This document shows, in pieces, positions 34,029 through 47,858 of a DNA stretch of 64,000 nt (position 1 is the first letter of the stretch; every line of letters begins with the position of its first letter). The notes under the pieces were generated by a model. That model did not search any database. It worked only from the letters and a program-made list of their open reading frames with translations, and was not told where the DNA came from. The stretch spans positions 9,641,495-9,705,494 of the forward strand of contig OZ234502.1 of assembly GCA_965153455.1 (NCBI GenBank), in the 5' to 3' direction. This stretch comes from Sphagnum compactum (taxonomy: Eukaryota > Bryophyta > Sphagnopsida > Sphagnales). The position numbers were made by a program, and so were the translations under genes.

Positions 34029-36768
34029 TCATGCAACCACTGGGCCCCTCTTGATCACTACTAATGCAAGCACCAGAATTGTGAGCACCATGCAGGCCTT
34101 GTATGTCTTGTCCAGTGGATCACTGTCTTGCTCTCCAAACAATTTACGGTCAACAAACCCAAAAACACTGTTGACAAGGTCAACCAGTGTGTCCATCACC
34201 TGCCACACAACATTCTGAACACAATGCAGGGCCACCAGAAATGGATTGACTCTTTCTTGCTCATAGTTAAATCCAGAGGCTTGTCCATCATCTGCTTCCA
34301 CCCAAAACACCAAGGAGTGAGGAACATGAAACCATCAATCACAATATCATCCCAAATGATCAATCAGGACATATATATACAAGAATACCAAGCCACCAAT
34401 AACAACTTTCCCAGCTCAAGAAAATGGATATGCGTACAGACTAAATAATACAATGCTCTGACTTTATAGCTGTGCATTTCATAAACCGTCCAAGTGAACT
34501 AGTTCAGCTTTCACACTGAAAGTAAGTCAATTATGGAAGACTAAGAAAAAGTTCACACTCTGAGAAACTCAGATAAGACCAACAGACTACAAAGTTATAA
34601 CATGCACCAAAAAAAATATTTCTTCAACACTAACAGTACAATTGAATCATGGACACTAATGACATTAATGATGGGCTCCCAACAGTGGTAGTTCCATCTT
34701 GCCCTCAGGCCAAATTCACAATGGGAAAATACAAAAAGTGGGCAGGCAGGAAAAGAGAATAACACCATTAAGTTGTGGCGGGTTCATGTCACGAGTTTGC
34801 ATAAGCTCTTGGACCTTCTCATTATTCACAAACGCTTTCCAAATGGCTGGGTCTCTAGCCAGTGATACAACTGCCGCCTGCATCCCAAACATTGACAGAG
34901 TTCAAGTCTAGCCTACCACATGTCCTCCCTCTATATAAGCAGGGCAAATACCAATGCAAAGGAAAAATTAGGTCTGCTCTTCTTTGCAAACTAGCTCTAG
35001 CATCACACCTAAATAACATCAAAATTACTAATAAGCTCCAGCAAAACCCCTTCACCAACTTTCAAGCTTACAGATTAGCACCTGAACATTAGGATCGTGC
35101 TGGAGCAGATCCACGCACCAAGTAACCACATTGTTACCCCCTTGGCTTGTTACAGCTTGCATCTGGTCTGCAGAAGGGCTTCCTTTTTGGACCACAGTAC
35201 TAGTCGATTCTTGCACATTATAGCACCTCTCATTAGAAGCCAACATGCTGACAGACTTCACCTCTGAGATTGGCCCCTCGTTGATGTTTGGGCCCAAGGT
35301 TCTGGAAGAAGGTGATTTCAATTCAGAACTAGGCACAAATTGACAACAATAGATTCAGCAACTACACTTGATGACATGTGTGTCTATAAATCTTCTGGAT
35401 TCACCAACTTCACTCACCAGCCATTAAGAGAAAGAGCCATTACTCTGTGAACATGTCTGTATAATTCACCAAACAAAGCCAAGAGCATACAAATTGCAAA
35501 TACCCTCACATGCTAAGTATCCACAGCTCACAACAAAAAACCACTATTGTGCAGCAGCATGCTTAGCTGCTTCACACAGCAGCACACAGTTGTCATTATG
35601 CCACCACCCCCACCATAGCAGTGGCTGCAATTCAACTATTGGTATGTAATACCACCTAGACAGCCTTAAGTACACTGAGAGACCAGGGATTAAATGTTCT
35701 CATGGCATGTATGGGAGCATACAGATTCTAGTGCATAATAGGTTTCATTTGTTTTTTCCCTCCATCATGGAACTCTGAGGCCAGGTCTAGCACCTTGCAT
35801 CAAGAGTCCCCTCTAGCCCCCCTCAAGCAGATTCCAAAGATAATGGGCAACACTCCCAGCATTCCATTATCAGAGGGTTAGCAATTGTGGCCAGAACAAA
35901 AAATATTCCTCTGCTGGGCTCTGGATCACCTTAAGACCTTTGGACATGCTCCTAAAACCAATGTGTAACCCTCTGTGAAAATGTAATGACATCATCCTTA
36001 CAAATAAACCAGTACAAGCAAAACAACAAACCATTACCAGCAAACAACCCACTGAATGTTCTCCCAGACACAACGCCCATGCAAGAAACACTGATGAACA
36101 ACTTACCGATATACAAAACCAAAGGACAATATAGTGCAACTGAAAGGCAATAACCACTCAAGAAAGTCAATCAAGAGAGAGAGTTACTTCTTGATGAAAT
36201 TTGTTTGCAATTCTCGTGTAGCCTCCTCAGCTTCCTCTTGAGATGGCACCCCTCCCAGCTTTGATAAGAGTTCGCCACCCTTTGCAATATCCTCCTGACA
36301 AAAGTCATACTCATCATCCATATAGAAAGGGCCTGAACTTGAATGGGACAGAGAAGATTTACTTCGTTTGGTGGCAGCAGAACTGTCCACATGTGCAGAA
36401 ACTGGTCCTGACACAGCAGCCACAGCTGCTGCTGCTGAACCTGCACCCCAAACCAAAATGTAAATCTCAAACAGACAAAACACCAAACCCTAGTTGAAAA
36501 CCTAGAACTTCAAACTCTTGGAGAGGTTTGCCAGCAATTCTGCAACCCTAAATTCAGCTATGATGCTTTGAGGGTAACTAGAATGCGTTACTACCAAGAT
36601 CCCTTGTTGTGTTAAACAGCTATGTGCAATCAAAGTGGGGAAAACCGTGAGGCGATGAGCCATACCTGCAACCTTGGATAAACTGCGCAACATGGTGACC
36701 TCTGCTGGATTGATGACCTCGGGAAAACCTCTAGAAATCTGCATTTGGAACCCGCCCTCTTCGATCAT
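34029..36768 (-). CDS. Uncharacterised plant protein with C-terminal membrane anchor (five exons)
   Basis: Exons, 5' to 3': 36768-36666, 36440-36188, 35301-35082, 34877-34766, 34291-34029; phases close and give 316 residues. An in-frame stop directly precedes the ATG, supporting the start. Residues 35-50 are Ala-rich (SAAAAVAAVSG), followed by a Ser/Lys-rich part and an acidic segment YMDDEYDFCQEDI near 75-90. Residues 175-230 form a predicted helical domain (VVTWCVDLLQHDPNVQAAVV, RDPAIWKAFVNNEKVQELM). An amphipathic region VWQVMDTLVDLVNSVFGF precedes a single hydrophobic segment at about 295-309 and the short tail KRGPVVA, so the protein is probably tail-anchored with the bulk in the cytosol. 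I do not recognise the family well enough to name a function. The 886-base second intron is the longest here. Confidence 0.8.
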
Positions 36769-37953
36769 CTATGATCTAGCATCACTGTCACTTCATTTCA
36801 AACGAGAATTGTGATTCCCAAAAAACTCACTCAGACTAAAAACACCCTCCCGCAAGGAAATCGCAATTTAGGCCACACTTTTAGGGTTGCAAGGTATCAT
36901 AGATACCCGACAAACATTTCACAATTCTCTTCTGCAATTCCTCTAAGATCATCCCAAGTTGTGAAAGAAGAAACATTCGCAAAACACGCAGACATCGTCG
37001 AGCAGAAAGGGCATCCAAAAAGGAAAAAAAACTTTAAGACAAATTAACAAAACAATAGAGAAAACCTACAAACAGCAGGGACAAAGAAAAAACACAAGAA
37101 AAAAGCGCATCAGAAAACTACCTCGACTCCACGGGACGGGGAGTGCAACCTTCTTCTTGTGAAGCGCGTCTGGCTTATCGGAGAGATTCCCGAGGGCTGC
37201 TGAATTGTGAAGACAACGTCGTGTCTGCGCACGCGCATGCGCAAAGGGTTGAGTGGAGCGGCGGATGCTGGCTATGGCTGGAGGGCATTACGAATTCGGT
37301 AACGTCACAGAAACTGGACCGTTCTAGGGCGTAACTGTGTATGTCTTCACCGCCCTTTGAAACTCGCAACTGGCTTCGTTTGGAATAAACTAGTTCTCAG
37401 AAACCTATGGAACCTAGTACACATTGAACTGCTAGTTCACTTAATATAAGTAAGAAAAAAAATTCAGACAACCAAATTCAGCAATCCCATTGGCCATAAC
37501 AATTGGGGGAGGGGGAGGGGGATGACCCAATGTCACCATATTTTAAGCAAGAAAATTTTGAATTGCCATTATTTAGACCATAGCTTCTAGCATATCATCA
37601 AAATATAGTTAGGTTCTTAAAAAAATTTACTTTTTTCTCAAACATGTAGCCAAATTTAGTTAAGTCCTCTTGTGATGGTTGCATGTCCACTTACCTCACA
37701 AAAATTGAAATATATATAATTAATTAATTAATTAAAATTTTTAAAATAAAAATCCATTGTCCCTCAACCTATGGCTTTACCCACTTTTAAGCTTAAGGTG
37801 AAGGTTATCGTAATCGTGAGTGAAAAGTATAAACATCTGTAGATCATGAGGTGCAAGAGAGGGAGGGTTCGTGAGCATACTCCATAGTGCGAGGGATCAT
37901 GTCCCTACTAAAGAGAAGAGCTCTAAACACACCCAACAATAGTACCTTTAGTG

Positions 37954-38036
37954 TTAACTACCATTAGAACTAGTTGATATTAGAAAAGTGACATGTAATT
38001 CAACTAGCTTACCTTTAATGATGATGGTAGCTAAAT
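37954..38036. repeat. Small foldback sequence
   Basis: TTAACTACCATTA and GAACTAGTTGA at the left are matched in reverse complement by TCAACTAGCTTACC and TAATGATGATGGTAGCTAA at the right, with a short AT-rich centre. It could be a decayed MITE. Confidence 0.45.
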
Positions 38037-38194
38037 TTCGAACTTTGTATTCACACCCACAACCTAGTTAGGGTTTGAAAAATACCTAACTACTTATGAT
38101 GATTCACACAAAATCATCATGTACAATTACATGTAAGGCTTTTTGAACATTCTTGTCTTTCATTTTCATTAGCAATCCTTGTAACTCCTATGCT

Positions 38195-38328
38195 TAGTTG
38201 TTCATTTGAATTGTTTTTAGCATTGGTGTTTGTTTTATTCTCACATTATGTTCCATTTTGTTAGTTGTTCATTTGAATTGTTTTTAGCATTGGCTTTTGC
38301 TTCATTTTCACATTATGCTCCATTTTTT
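38195..38328. repeat. Tandem duplication, period 67 bp
   Basis: TAGTTGTTCATTTGAATTG followed by TTTTTAGCATTGG starts at 38195 and again at 38262, with further matching TTTTGCTT(C/T)ATT and TCACATTATG segments. The copies are highly similar, so this is a fairly recent duplication. Confidence 0.88.
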
Positions 38329-41300
38329 GAAGATATCAAAACATGGGTTATCACAACTTACATTGCTCAATTGACTTAGTTAAATTTCAATCACAAATAC
38401 AACATACATATCAATTGTCTTTGTTGGGGACATTTATATTATAGTAACAAAATGATTACGTATTTTTCATGCATCTATGACATAAACACATGCATTGTAC
38501 AATAATTTTGTAATAAAAAAAACATGATACAATTGTAATTTTAATTGAAATTTGTTATTAACTTGATTACTACCAACATCCTAGATTGCTAATAAGAAGA
38601 AATGGAATAACTGTCTACATGAAAAAATTAAAGCAAACCAAATAATTTTACCAAAACTTTCAATCCAAGGATACTCTAGAGCTAGGACAATTATATCAAC
38701 AATAAAAATTCCTTCCAATAAATTGATTAATGTTACATATCTACTCAATGGCTCCAATGAAAAATTTATGTTTATTGATCATAGAACAATTCTCCATAAA
38801 AAAAATTTAAACGGGAAGGAAGGCACTAAAAATACAAATCCAAATGGGTCCAACCATGCTATTGGGAGCCACATGTGCCCCTTTAAACCATTATTTTATT
38901 TTTAGAATATTTTTAGATTTTTTTAATACGTCTTTAAAAAACATTAAATTTTTTAATAGCTTTTTAATAGTATTATGTTAAAGTGTATATTAAAAAATAT
39001 CCCAAAATATGTCATTAAAAAATATTTTCAAATTGTGTTTTTAGTGTCAAAATTGTTTTTAAGCTATTTTGAAACAACCTTTAAGTAGTGGTTACAAAAG
39101 GTTGAAAGAATTTATACATATTTTTCATTCATTAGATTGATTCCAAATTTTAATGATATGTACATTATGTATTCACAATAACATTTTATTTAAATATATA
39201 AATTTATTATTATTATTATTTTACAATCCAAAGTTCAAAAAATTAGACAGTGGTTACAATTGGTTTTGGTACATGTTAATATGACTACACCCAAATGTAA
39301 ATGGAGATTTAAAAATCCTTCATGCATGGGTCAATAGACTTCTAAATTAATACATGATGAAATTAATATTGCGAAACACTTCCACATCCAACAAGTTGTG
39401 GCCATTGAAAATGAAAGCATTTACGTTATACGTGTCATTACCTAATGTGAAATTGTCATTTTAATCTAATAGATGCCACAATAAATTTCACATATTATAC
39501 ATTATAATGGATGAAACCACAAAGTTTACCTCACATGTGTCAGAGTAATTTCTTTTTGTGTGAGAAAAACCACATTTTTTTATACTAGATGAAATATTTA
39601 AAATTATAATTTGGAGGGATCTTATGTTTTGAGATATTTAATAATAGATTGTGATAGGAAGCCTATTTTTATAATTGGTGTTGGTGGACATCACTTCTAA
39701 AACTTGATTAATGGACCAACATTACATTTTTCATTTATGCATCAAAATCCTTTTGCAAAATATATAAAGCCCTTACAAATAATGATTGCATTGTTATTTA
39801 GAATTGTAGAATTTATTTAATTTAATTTTAATGTTTTCATAAAACTTATTCAACTTGTGCTTACCACTTTGTGTTGCTTCGCACTATTAGTGACAATTAA
39901 CTATTAGATTTTTACAAGTGAGAAAAAATAAATGGTGTAAAGCAAAAAAAATCTTCTTATTTTTTTAGTTTTGCCAACTTAAACACAAATTTCATCAATT
40001 AAAATTTTTTAGGTCACAATGTTGTTGTGGTCAAAAAATACTTTTCAATTTGGAATTCTTATGGATGTTTATATTTAATAGCTTATGGCCTTGTGAAACC
40101 AAAGCATGACCACGTCTTTTACAAAAGTTTCTTAGTCATATTGAATGTACATAATATTTGTAAACAATCATGATCTTTGTATTAGGAATACCTTGAATGG
40201 ATAGCTGATTTGGCAATTGTTCGCCTAATAGTTTTTTAAATACAACATTCTTGTTAGGCATTTTTATATTGAATTTTCAAAAATAAGAAACATTGGACAT
40301 ATAATTTTTAAACATTAGGCAAGTACATAAATTGATTAAAACATGTTGTTGGTGGTATCAAGTTAAGGAGATTTGTCAACATATAGATAATAAAGGATGA
40401 TTGAACTCATTTATAATTGTGTATTTATGACTAACAATAGTAGGCAACAATGGAGCCTACTTGTGATTAATGACAAATATTTCTAGAAAAACACATGTTA
40501 GAATGGATGAAATGAAGGTTTATTTGGGGAGGGAGAAGCTAGATGGAGGGTCACGGGTAGAAAGGCTACAATGAAATTGAAGGAAGATGAAGTGATTTTA
40601 AGGAGGCAATTGTGTACACAAGGGTTTTCTTTCCTCTTGGGTGGATGGTTTTTCAAGGAGTGGGAAAACCAATGTGGAACTAATTTCCTTGGGCTTGTTG
40701 CATGATATGAGTGTCGAGTGGAAATTTGTCTTTCTTTATCTTTTGTGCCAAGTTTTGGTTGAGGAAGTACATCTTCTTTGTAATATGAAATGAAACATTT
40801 GATGATTCTTTCTCTTGTTTAAGATATATTGAGACTTGAGTGTTTTAACCTCCAAGGCAATTTTTTGTATCATTCAACACCTTTGAAAGATTTTTTTAAA
40901 AATTATTCGCTTCTATTTTTTTGTTTTTCTAAATTACGCACTTCAATTTTGAATTAATTTATACCTAATTAACTATCCATCTATAGTAATAATGAGTCAT
41001 TAATACACACAAGTATCTTAAATAACAATTATGAGTCAAAACATGATTGGGGTATCCCATTTGAAACACAAGGAAGGACTCCTAGGACTCCTACACATAC
41101 ATTTTTCTCCACAAAACCTAAGACTTGTTCTAGATTTTCCCTTTTTTTAATGTCAAATAAAATAAATTCCCTTAAAATCTTATACATATGTCTAAAATAA
41201 ATATTGTTTTCACTTATGAAAATAAGAATAATAAAAATTATGCAATGTGGGCCATGTTCTATCAATGACACATAAATCTTAAAAATTTCACTTTTTGAAC

Positions 41301-43052
41301 CTTGTACATTGTAATAAGGCACTTGTTCCTCATCACACTCGAATTTTTTATACATGTTAACACCCACAAACATCCCCATTGGTGCTCAATATGTGAACTT
41401 GCTAAAATATTTTTCACATCCAAATTTAGTTATTTACTTTTTTGCAACCCCACCCATAAAACTGAAACGAGGATTGCAAATAGGTGGGAACTACAAATAG
41501 CAAACCACATGGACAAATCATTACGATTGGCCAATCAAAAATAGGGAACAACAATTAAATCATATTTATCACACTCTTCTCTAGCAAGTGCACAACTTTG
41601 CTACATTTTTTTGCCAACATTAACAAACTGAACAAATATGTAGGAGAAAAACCATTTTCCTAAGCCACACCGGTGTATGTTGATTTTTTTTAACCAATTT
41701 TAATGTGTAGGTTCATACACTGAACACTGATGGGGATGATCTAAGGTGTTTGTGGTAAACAAATTAAGCAAAAAAAAATTGTGTACATGTTCTCAATGAG
41801 TTTTTGAACATTTTTCATTCAATGAGACAAAGTCTTAAATTTTTCCTAAGACTTGTTAGGAATCCTTACTTTTGTTCAAATTAGAAATGGTTTACGCAAA
41901 ATAATATTTTATTATTATATGCATTTATGAAGTTTTTTTATTCAATATGAGTGTGCCATTAAATTTTTAAGACATGTCTAATTGGAAGGGTCTACTAAAT
42001 ATTTTGGGAAACATTACTTTTTAATACCCCAACCATGTTTGAACCCTTGCAAAATGCACTTCATTCCTCTCTAAATAGTACAACAACATTGCCATGTGCC
42101 AATAAACATTAAAGTGGTAATGCATGGTTGACATTTGTTTGCTACCACTTTGATGAAAAGGTTCAACATTAGCTTGTGCAAGGTCTATCATTCCTAGTTT
42201 TTCGAATAATGTAGTTTAGACTTTTGTTGTAACGAACCAATACAAAACCATTGGCTTTCATGGGTGCATCTTGTGTAAATCACCCTTGCAATATGAATAT
42301 CGTCACTTTCATCATTTTATGGTGCTTTGGAGATAACAACGCATTAATCTAATTGATTCAATGTATGATACAATTTTGAAGAATAAATCAATATGTATAA
42401 TGTTACAAAAATGTGTTCCAAGACGAACAAAACTAAAGTTTCATGCTCCACGTAACCATGCAAACATGTCATTTTCTTGCAAGAATCAAGGTTGGCGTAA
42501 TATGTTATACAATAAGTAAATGTCAGCCAATGTATGCAAATGTTTATATCCATAATAGGGCTTGTGTATACAAGTGATTAACCTAGACATTGAAGTTGAT
42601 TAACATTTTGTTCATGTAGTTCCTCCTTATGTAGCTCTACATTATTGACATTTTTCACGACTTGTTCTCATGATAATTGTGTGTGTTCCATTCTATCCCC
42701 AAGCCATGGAAACATATTCCACAACATGTGTCATGTACAAGAATGTAGTTCAACAAATATTTCTTTTATTTATATAAATTTTAATTTGTGTTCCTTGAAA
42801 ATCATGTGGGTACATGAGGGTCAAAACCTTTGGTGAGGGTTGGGCAAATGCATTCCCTTTTACAATAATTAAAATTTTGACCATTTTCAAAGGAACAAAA
42901 TAACTAATGTTGGGTAGTTTCATTATTCCTAAGAACCAATAGTTCCAATTCTTAGAATGAACTTAAAAATATATATCTTAATTCTTTAAAAAATTAAAAA
43001 ACTAGTAGGTTTTCAAAAAAATTTAAAAAGTAACCACTAGTTGCCATTTCAA

Positions 43053-43116
43053 GAGGATTTGATCTTGAGACCTTCTAGGTAGGAATTATGGTTGGAACCA
43101 CTAAGTTACACCCCAT
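43053..43116 (-). mobile_element. tRNA-like SINE head fragment
   Basis: Read on the minus strand, the segment starts GGGGTGTAACTTAGTGGTT and ends GATCAAATCC. TAACTTAGTGG resembles a pol III A box (TRGCNNAGYNGG) and GATCAAATCC a B box (GGTTCAAATCC), at tRNA-like spacing. It does not fold into a complete tRNA (no matching acceptor stem), which favours a tRNA-derived SINE or pseudogene. Confidence 0.5.
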
Positions 43117-46104
43117 ATGTGAGAACAAAGTTATGATTTTTTATAATAATGACAGGTGAGCCAATGCCTTTAAAACTAAATTTTTTGATGACCACAAGTA
43201 GCAGTTTATAATTTTTTTATATTTCACTAATTGTAATTGAACATGTTAAATAATTAATTTAAAAAAATCAAATGATCATGTTTGTAGTTTACTTGTTCAT
43301 TTGCATTGAACAAGATTATTTATTTACCAATTGACTTTAATATTTGCTGCATATATAACACATTAAGTTGCAATACATGGATCATATAACATGCAATCAT
43401 AATAATGTTTAAAGAAGTTTATTTAAATTTTGATACCACATACATGTATAAATTGTAAATTAATTGTTAAATATTACATGTTGAAAAAATGTAAAATAGA
43501 AATATAACCTTCATGCTTTGATATTTACATTTATTCATAATCCCACCTCTCCATGCATGCACATTTTGGCATGTGGGCACTTTGAAAATACTAATCAAAT
43601 GTTGGAATAATATGCAATGGGACCAATCAATTATGTTGATTTGGCTAGTTTTAATGAAAATTTTCATAACTATTGATGGTTAATTTGATATAAGTTACTT
43701 AATTAACAAATTAATTATCTAAAACTAAAGTTAGTTTTTTATGATTTTTTCAATGAAAATCATAAATAACTAAAATATAACATGAAGAAGACAAATGACC
43801 TAAATATAGAAGGAAATCATGTTGTTAAATATGTGTCATATGTTACCATGTCGATGCTTACACTTATCACTATCAACAACCATTAACCACATAATAACAA
43901 ACCTTCATAATGGCACAACACATGGAACTACAAAACACAGATAGAAAAAAAAAAAAAAAGTATTTTGTTATACATTATAGTGGAGTGCTTGTGCACTATT
44001 TAGAAGGGCTTGGATTCATGATGCAAGGTTGGAAGTGGGTTATCTTTTGAAACATAAAAAATCAGACTCCAAAGCACACAACATGGATAATGCCTTTACA
44101 AACATGGATAAACATGCCATCATTTAAAATCTTGTTCACACTAAATTGGGTTCCTTAAAAATTCAAGACAAAAAACTATTTGCCTAATGGTTTTTCCTAA
44201 CCCAAGTTGATTAATCCGAAATCAAATTCACTTTAGCAAGCCAACTAAAACTCCAGGAACAAATAAGGTTTTAACCCTAAATTATAATCTATATGCAATT
44301 TGGAATACATCAATAGATAGAAACATTATATAGACGACCAATTATTCAAAACATATTTGAGCCTGGAACACAAAATTTAAGAATTTTTGATGTGTTCCCA
44401 AGTTTCACCTAGTAATAGATTACACAAAGAATTTTTTTCCATTTGTGCTCATTATGTTGAAGGTTCATAGTTTAGTTGTAAAGGATTTTTCTATTGGTTG
44501 GGATGAAATAAGAAAAAAACAAACAAACAAATAATGTTACTATGTTTTGACAATTTAAACAACCTTTGGCTTCCAAATGTGTGTTGCATCATGTTCCACA
44601 CTTTGTCATTACACCATTGCTACCAAAAAATTTGTCATGGTTGAATATTTAGTAGTAAGCAACTATTTAAGTACAATAAGCTCATCTTTTCCTTTATTTA
44701 GCTTTTAAAAACTATAGTAGGCTAGGTGATTTGCCTACTAGTTCATTCAAAGAATAGAATTTATTACAAACAAGGTAATGATCTTAAGGACCTAGGTACC
44801 ACATAAGCCATTTTGATCAACCCAATAAGGGAGAGCATAAAATAACATTTTCAGATTATTTGTGATAATTGGATAATCGATGCCAATTATATACCCAACT
44901 TGATTTTTTATTCCCTTTTGTTTTTATAACATGGTTTCAATGTTATCAATGATTTGTTTTGGCCATGTATAGACATTATTAATTGCAATAAGTATTTACA
45001 ACTGAAGATAAACATTACAAGGAGTGGATCACAATTCACATTAAATTTTGCTTTTCATATAATATGGAAATAAATATGGTCAAGCTGAAAATTGAAAATG
45101 GATTACATTAGAATATTTAATGTCCTATTTACATTCCAATTTGTAACCATCCCTTTTTAACAAAATTTTAGTATATTTTACTTTGGCTAGCTTTAAATTA
45201 ACATTTCATAAGTTTTGCTATTCAGGAAAAAAATAGAACTCAATCAAATATGTCAACAAACTAAAGTACAAACACAAAGATTAAGCCCATAAGTCTGTGA
45301 AGGCAAACTAAAAGGTACCATATGACTTGGTCCCTACATATCACTCACACCACATGTAGAATGGTCTTTTCGAAATCTAATGTTGAGATTAATAAGTTCA
45401 ATAATCACTATTTCAGTGCCATTTTGTAACAATTTGTTTTTCCTGGATGTTTAGATGTGCAAAAACTGGAAAATAGTTTAATATTTTTTTAAAAAAGGTT
45501 GGCATCAATATATGTTTCATTACGGGCCCACATGTCAGAACATTTCAACAAATTGAATACCGTAGTACCTAGGCTGGTTAGGCACTAATTATTCAGTTTT
45601 TGGATTTGCTGAAAAGTCTGAATAATATGGACCTGCCATGCCAAAAATCTGAAAGAAAACTCTGAAGCACACTAGCTTCATTATTTAGTATAGTGCCTAA
45701 TTGTAAAATATTATTATTTTTACTGCCAAAAGTAAATGACAAATTTTTTAATAATAAATTTATATATATATATATATAATAAGGCACCTTGCTGCTGAAC
45801 CAGCCCAGGTACTAGAGGTAGTACACTTCTCAACAATATGCTTTCAGCTACATAAGTTTTTGATGTCCATTTCCCTTGAGCCTTTTTAACCTATTTTTGC
45901 TTTTAAACCATGTTTTAGCTGCATCAACCCTTTTGTGGTTGATTCATCCAAAAATAGCCTGTGTTATGCAATCTAATGGGTCGGGTAGAAATGTGATTTG
46001 AAAGAAAAAGTTGTCTTGAATCTAGATGGGGTCTCCATTCTACAATCGGACAATTAATTCATGCTCCTTGCTCATTAGGATGTGGGTTTACAAGGGAAAA
46101 GCCA

Positions 46105-46138
46105 AACCCAATTTCATCATCATCATCATCATCATTGT
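46105..46138. repeat. (CAT)n microsatellite
   Basis: A run of about eight CAT trinucleotides. A longer run of the same motif occurs at 46515-46550. Confidence 0.85.
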
Positions 46139-46451
46139 CATATGGGTAGTTTTGACAAAGGCGAAAAATAATTATAGGTTTGCATTTGAAAAATGATGCT
46201 GAATTTTGATCACATTCCAAATTGATGAAAGTGATGAGGGAGAGAGGGTGGGAGGGGGGAAGGGACAACATGATGTAGGCTAGCTAGGTAGGGCAGACAT
46301 TAGCAGTGGAAGTTCATGATGGTTTTGCTAACATTCAATTGTTGCCTATCACAGACCTCACAACAACAAACCACATGGTAGAGAATGATGAGAAATTGTG
46401 TGCCTGCTCAAGTTGCCATAATAGCCTCATATCCTCAGCACTCATAATCAC

Positions 46452-46514
46452 AAGGACTGGGGATCCCAGGTTCCCTAACCCACACTAACAGACCACTCTA
46501 CAACCAATTGAGTG

Positions 46515-46516
<2 letters not shown>
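46452..46516 (-). mobile_element. Second tRNA-like fragment
   Basis: On the minus strand the segment reads CACTCAATTGGTTGTAGAGT near its start, close to the D-arm of a tRNA (TAGCTCAATTGGTTAGAGC), and ends GGAACCTGGGATCCCCAG, like a degenerate T-arm. The acceptor stem is not recognisable. It is probably a tRNA pseudogene or the head of a SINE. It directly abuts a (CAT)n run, which could be a SINE tail or unrelated. Confidence 0.45.
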
Positions 46517-46548
<32 letters not shown>

Positions 46549-46550
46549 GA
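46515..46550. repeat. (ATC)n microsatellite
   Basis: About twelve uninterrupted ATC/TCA repeats next to the tRNA-like fragment. Confidence 0.9.
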
Positions 46551-47858
46551 AGAGATGAGTCCAAGTTTTGGTGCATGTGTGTGGCATCAGTCCTTTGGTG
46601 GGAAGGGGTTAGAAGGGACCAGAAATGCTTTTCTCCACCTGTGCACAAAGACAAAGGTATGCAGTTTTGATGGTGGCAAAAAACACCTAATGGAGTTTGA
46701 AGTTGGAATGAGGATGCGGCACATTCAGCTTGTTGTCATATACAGATATGAACCAGTAATAACATTCTGCAAGTGATTCGGCCATGATTCATGATTTCAA
46801 CTTGTCTCATTCGTGTTCTAGAAAGGCATCAAAAAATCACGAACCAAAAAACTTGCCGACTGAAACGGTCATGTTTGTTATACACTCAGCTTTGTTGCCT
46901 ACATTGCCCATCTGAATTCAAAGCAATTTAGTCATTTTTCACCTCCAAGGATCTGCTGAGATTTTGCCATTGTGATATGGTTCATTGGTGTGTTTTGGGG
47001 TTGAATAAGTCTGTAATCTTCATGTCCAGTGCCATGGCAATGGTACTTATATCCTAATGACTTCTCATTTAAGACATGGATCACTTGCATGATAACAACA
47101 ATTGTCTCTTAAGATACACAAGTCAAGGTCATTTCTGTTGTAAATGCGTAAAGCTTCATACACACAAAAGCACCGGTACAAAGTAGAAGTGGAAATAGAG
47201 GAAACGAAGGATGTGTAAGTCCCAAACATGAGTCCCAGTTGAAATTGCTAAAAGAATTTTCACAACACGCATTATAACTGGGTACGATGAACATGCTCCA
47301 CATAGGAAATCGAGAATATGCCAATGCTTTTTTGCACACAATTTCTTTTTCATTTTAAATGAGGTTTTGGATGTTTGTTCTTCTTTGGAGTTTATATAAG
47401 CTTGTGGAATTGAGAAGCATGGCATTTTTCAGGCCAGATAACCAGGAGATAGATAAGAAGCATCCGCATCAATTGACCCTTTTTCAACTAGGACAGACCT
47501 GTGGAACAGAAACTTCCAGTAAATCGAAAAAGTGATGATTTGCACGAGTTGCACAAAAGTAAAAACTTCACATGCATACACACATAAGCTAAGTCATACC
47601 ACTTGTCATATCACCTGCCATATCCAAACACCCACCTTTTCTCATATATACAGCCCATCATCATCTGATTGTTGTGTGATTGTCCCCAGAGATGATGCAA
47701 ACATACACAAAGGAAATGCTCATCGGGGGAAGATTACATTGCACATCTAATGCATGAATTCATACATAGCAGTGGACTGAATGATTTGAGTTTTCAATTT
47801 CCGTATCACTCTCAATGCCAGTCCTTTTCAAGTAGGATCTTTTTTCCTTCCCATCAAA

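Larger units (their letters stand above)
37480..46440. other. AT-rich intergenic desert with short repeats
   Basis: About 9 kb with no gene I can support. It contains a 67-bp tandem duplication near 38.2 kb, a foldback near 38 kb, a tRNA-like SINE fragment near 43.1 kb, (TA)n near 45.77 kb and a (CAT)n run near 46.11 kb. Longer frames (such as 41379-41029 on the minus strand) show no recognisable domain. Confidence 0.6.

Noticed and set aside
41029-41379. A 116-codon minus-strand frame
   Set aside because: Some stretches look protein-like, but no family, start context or neighbouring exons could be recognised.
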